Made by a program: the position numbers and the translations under genes
The notes under the pieces: model-generated
Told to the model about the DNA's origin: nothing
Seen by the model: the letters and a program-made list of their open reading frames with translations, nothing else
Database searches by the model: none
NCBI RefSeq assembly: GCF_002245625.1
Contig: NZ_NOIG01000003.1
Coordinates: forward strand, 1 to 64,000
Reading direction: 5' to 3'
DNA: 64,000 nucleotides
DNA from: Acidovorax kalamii
Lineage (GTDB): Bacteria > Pseudomonadota > Gammaproteobacteria > Burkholderiales > Burkholderiaceae_C
Shown here: positions 63,201 to 64,000 of the stretch, piece by piece
Position numbering within the stretch: position 1 is the first letter of the stretch
Layout: the number at the start of each line of letters is the position of its first letter

Positions 63201-64000
63201 GTTTCCGCAGGACGACGCCGATGCCGACGCCCTGCTGCGCCATGCCGACCAGGCCATGTACGCCGCCAAACAGGCCGGGCGCAACCGCTTTCACCAGTTC
63301 GATGCGGAACAGGAGCGCTCGGTGCAGCTGCGGCGGGCCCAGGGCCGCCACCTGCGCGACGCGCTGGCAGACGCGCAGTTCACCCTGTACCTGCAGCCCA
63401 AGGTGGACATGCGCAGCGGCACCGTGGTCGGCGCCGAAGTGCTCTCGCGCTGGCAGCACCCCGAGCGTGGCCTGGTGCCGCCAGGCGATTTCCTGCCGCT
63501 GCTGCAGGGCACCGAGCTGGAGATCGGCTTTGGCGAATGGGTGGCCGAGGCTGCGCTCACGGTGCTGGAGCAGCTGCAGGACCGGGGCCTGCCCATGCCG
63601 CTGAGCATCAACATCGCCGCCCAGCACCTGCAGCAGCCCGGCTTTGCCCGCTGGATGGCCCAATGCCTGGCGCGCCACCCCAAGGTGCCCACGCACCTGG
63701 TCGAGATCGAGATCACCGAAAGCGCCGCGCTGTACGACCTGTCGGCTGTGGCCGCCACCCTGACCGAACTGCGCGCCATGGGCGTGACGGTGTCGCTGGA
63801 TGACTTTGGCACAGGCTACTCGTCCCTCACCTACCTGCGCCGCCTGCCTATGGACACGCTCAAGATCGACCAGAGTTTTGTGCACGGCATGATGGGCGAC
63901 CCCGGCGACCTGGCCATCGTGCAGGGTGTGATCGGCCTGGCCCGCTCGTTCGGCTACCGCGTGATCGCCGAAGGCGTGGAAACCGTGGAACAAGGCCAGA
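60295..64000 (+). CDS. Multi-PAS GGDEF-EAL protein, cut by the right edge
   Basis: This gene runs off the window; the first 1235 codons are present. It starts with about six hydrophobic segments (residues 5-180) resembling a 5TMR-type sensor, then several PAS/PAC domains (about 200-840), a GGDEF domain with intact GGDEF and RxxD site (RGLD), and an EAL-like domain with EVL in place of EAL but the remaining residues intact (EIEITES, LDDFGTGYSS, KIDQSFV, IAEGVET). Both activities are possible. The ATG at 60295 follows a stretch with no clear ribosome site. Confidence 0.88.
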   Translation, partial: MAHNALLAGGLLLLMVLVLAHLQPTEILTPSRRTQVLVGVTGGVVSALVLVVLNLNAPELGVVAYPTATAFMTLYFGPIAAVITAVLALLAMVWSEGAVWLAGLATLAGAAALGALWRTVDARPGANPWLAIAGMAVTLPLVVSLCLVATGGAPVPGPAIDWLRQLPWYHGAGMLILGTGRQLLVGKAQSVVALEQAHRTLEEREQQLRLALDSLGGGHWEWDVLERRFRCDGHFYEAYGITQADADAPDLWTRWYARRHPADAERNAAKLARAMDGLEESYEAEFRVRDTEGRWRWLMSRGTVSRRDAQGRPTALIGMDVDITAHRAAEDALRSSEAKYTTFYQTLPDPAGISRISDGRYVDVNPAFCEVLGRPREEVLGRTSTELQIWATEQERKRLIEAFKRDGKVDRLPLVAQSNGVRIPGLMSARSVLVDGENCFVFVFHDMTEAQRTSDELRALNNQLQQAGRLARLGAWEDERGKGLVYWSETCFDIHGLDPGQPPPGDYIDRHVAPAYREALRERFRESIRSRTAWSMEMEVQHADGHLLWIRARGEPVIENGRVVSVRGVMQDIDEAKRAEQRLRQSEERFSRIFHLMPYPMGLSRRSNGQYVDINPAWVEMLGIPRNEAIGRTGIELGIFTSEERQHLIDQVDASGQVSDHEMTLNVRGGLPRTVLQSMRATEFDGQPCWLFSVHDITDRKREEEQVREREELLSLTFSAASLGRWDWNLQTGLVTGDSRWRAMRGLEAPGNAPLSVQWTNAVAADDIERIQAELARHTTNPGTPFDATWRVNPPGEATRWVRNLGKIVGFDSHGNPARMLGVAIDVTPQREQEVMLQRLALFDALTGLPNRVLLARKLQESMDLARENGTQLGVAYLDLDGFKPVNDRLGHGAGDRLLVVVAGRLTRALRGLDCVARLGGDEFVILMPGLGSVSDCERLLERVMESISAPYTLDAERVVVTASIGYTVFPQDDADADALLRHADQAMYAAKQAGRNRFHQFDAEQERSVQLRRAQGRHLRDALADAQFTLYLQPKVDMRSGTVVGAEVLSRWQHPERGLVPPGDFLPLLQGTELEIGFGEWVAEAALTVLEQLQDRGLPMPLSINIAAQHLQQPGFARWMAQCLARHPKVPTHLVEIEITESAALYDLSAVAATLTELRAMGVTVSLDDFGTGYSSLTYLRRLPMDTLKIDQSFVHGMMGDPGDLAIVQGVIGLARSFGYRVIAEGVETVEQGQ

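Noticed and set aside
62305-63993. Minus-strand open frame over the last GGDEF-EAL gene
   Set aside because: Antisense to PAS, GGDEF and EAL domains that are read without stops to the window end.
1-64000. CRISPR arrays, tRNA, rRNA and insertion sequences
   Set aside because: I saw no repeat-spacer arrays, no cloverleaf sequences, no rRNA segments and no transposase genes or terminal inverted repeats.

Overview
The window looks like a chromosomal segment of a Burkholderiales bacterium of the family Comamonadaceae (Acidovorax-like). This rests on high GC, the gene order pcm / rhodanese / tolC / waaA, an H-NS-type C-terminal motif typical of that order, and a dispersed intergenic repeat (GCTAT...ATAGCT...AGCGCTT...GGCC-TTTTT) that I associate with this family. 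No rRNA, tRNA, CRISPR array or IS element is visible.

Layout. 1-7.9 kb is an accessory island of lower GC: a small H-NS-like protein, an HNH-type protein, an AAA ATPase plus subtilisin pair that matches the IetAS plasmid-stability/anti-phage module, a tyrosine recombinase, and a divergent KfrA-like coiled-coil DNA-binding protein with several palindromes between the last two. 8-20.6 kb is ordinary chromosome: a GGDEF-EAL protein, two SDR enzymes, MATE and MFS exporters, MaoC, MarR, a thioesterase, gloA, an OmpA-like protein, a ChaC-like cyclotransferase, sodC, a MocA-like nucleotidyltransferase and a LysR regulator. 20.6-23.1 kb is a second accessory islet holding two unknown small genes and a Shedu-type nuclease. 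23.2-30.7 kb holds an IorAB-type molybdenum hydroxylase, a TetR regulator, pdxH, an AEC transporter and a PAS-GGDEF protein.

31.0-37.3 kb is a probable zinc regulon read on the minus strand: Zur, an ABC ATPase and FtsX-like permease, three small or unknown envelope proteins and a ZnuD-like TonB receptor with a His-rich loop. 37.4-41.9 kb carries an S41 lipoprotein protease divergent from a three-gene signalling operon. In that operon the kinase seems split in two: one membrane protein keeps the ATPase domain but has Asp where the phospho-accepting His should be, and the next keeps the His helix but has no ATPase domain. A NarL/LuxR response regulator follows, and all three genes are joined by ATGA overlaps. 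This is the most unusual system I see.

42-50.8 kb has a YcxB-like protein, msrA, and a TetR-controlled RND efflux locus that runs on into pcm, a rhodanese and a TolC-type channel. 50.8-56.9 kb has a GGDEF-EAL protein, waaA, a nitrilase-fold amidohydrolase and a phosphohexomutase. 57-60.1 kb is an alkylation-repair locus (Ada-type regulator fused to an AlkA glycosylase, then an Ogt-type methyltransferase and an EamA exporter). The window ends inside a large PAS-GGDEF-EAL protein. Four cyclic-di-GMP proteins lie in these 64 kb.
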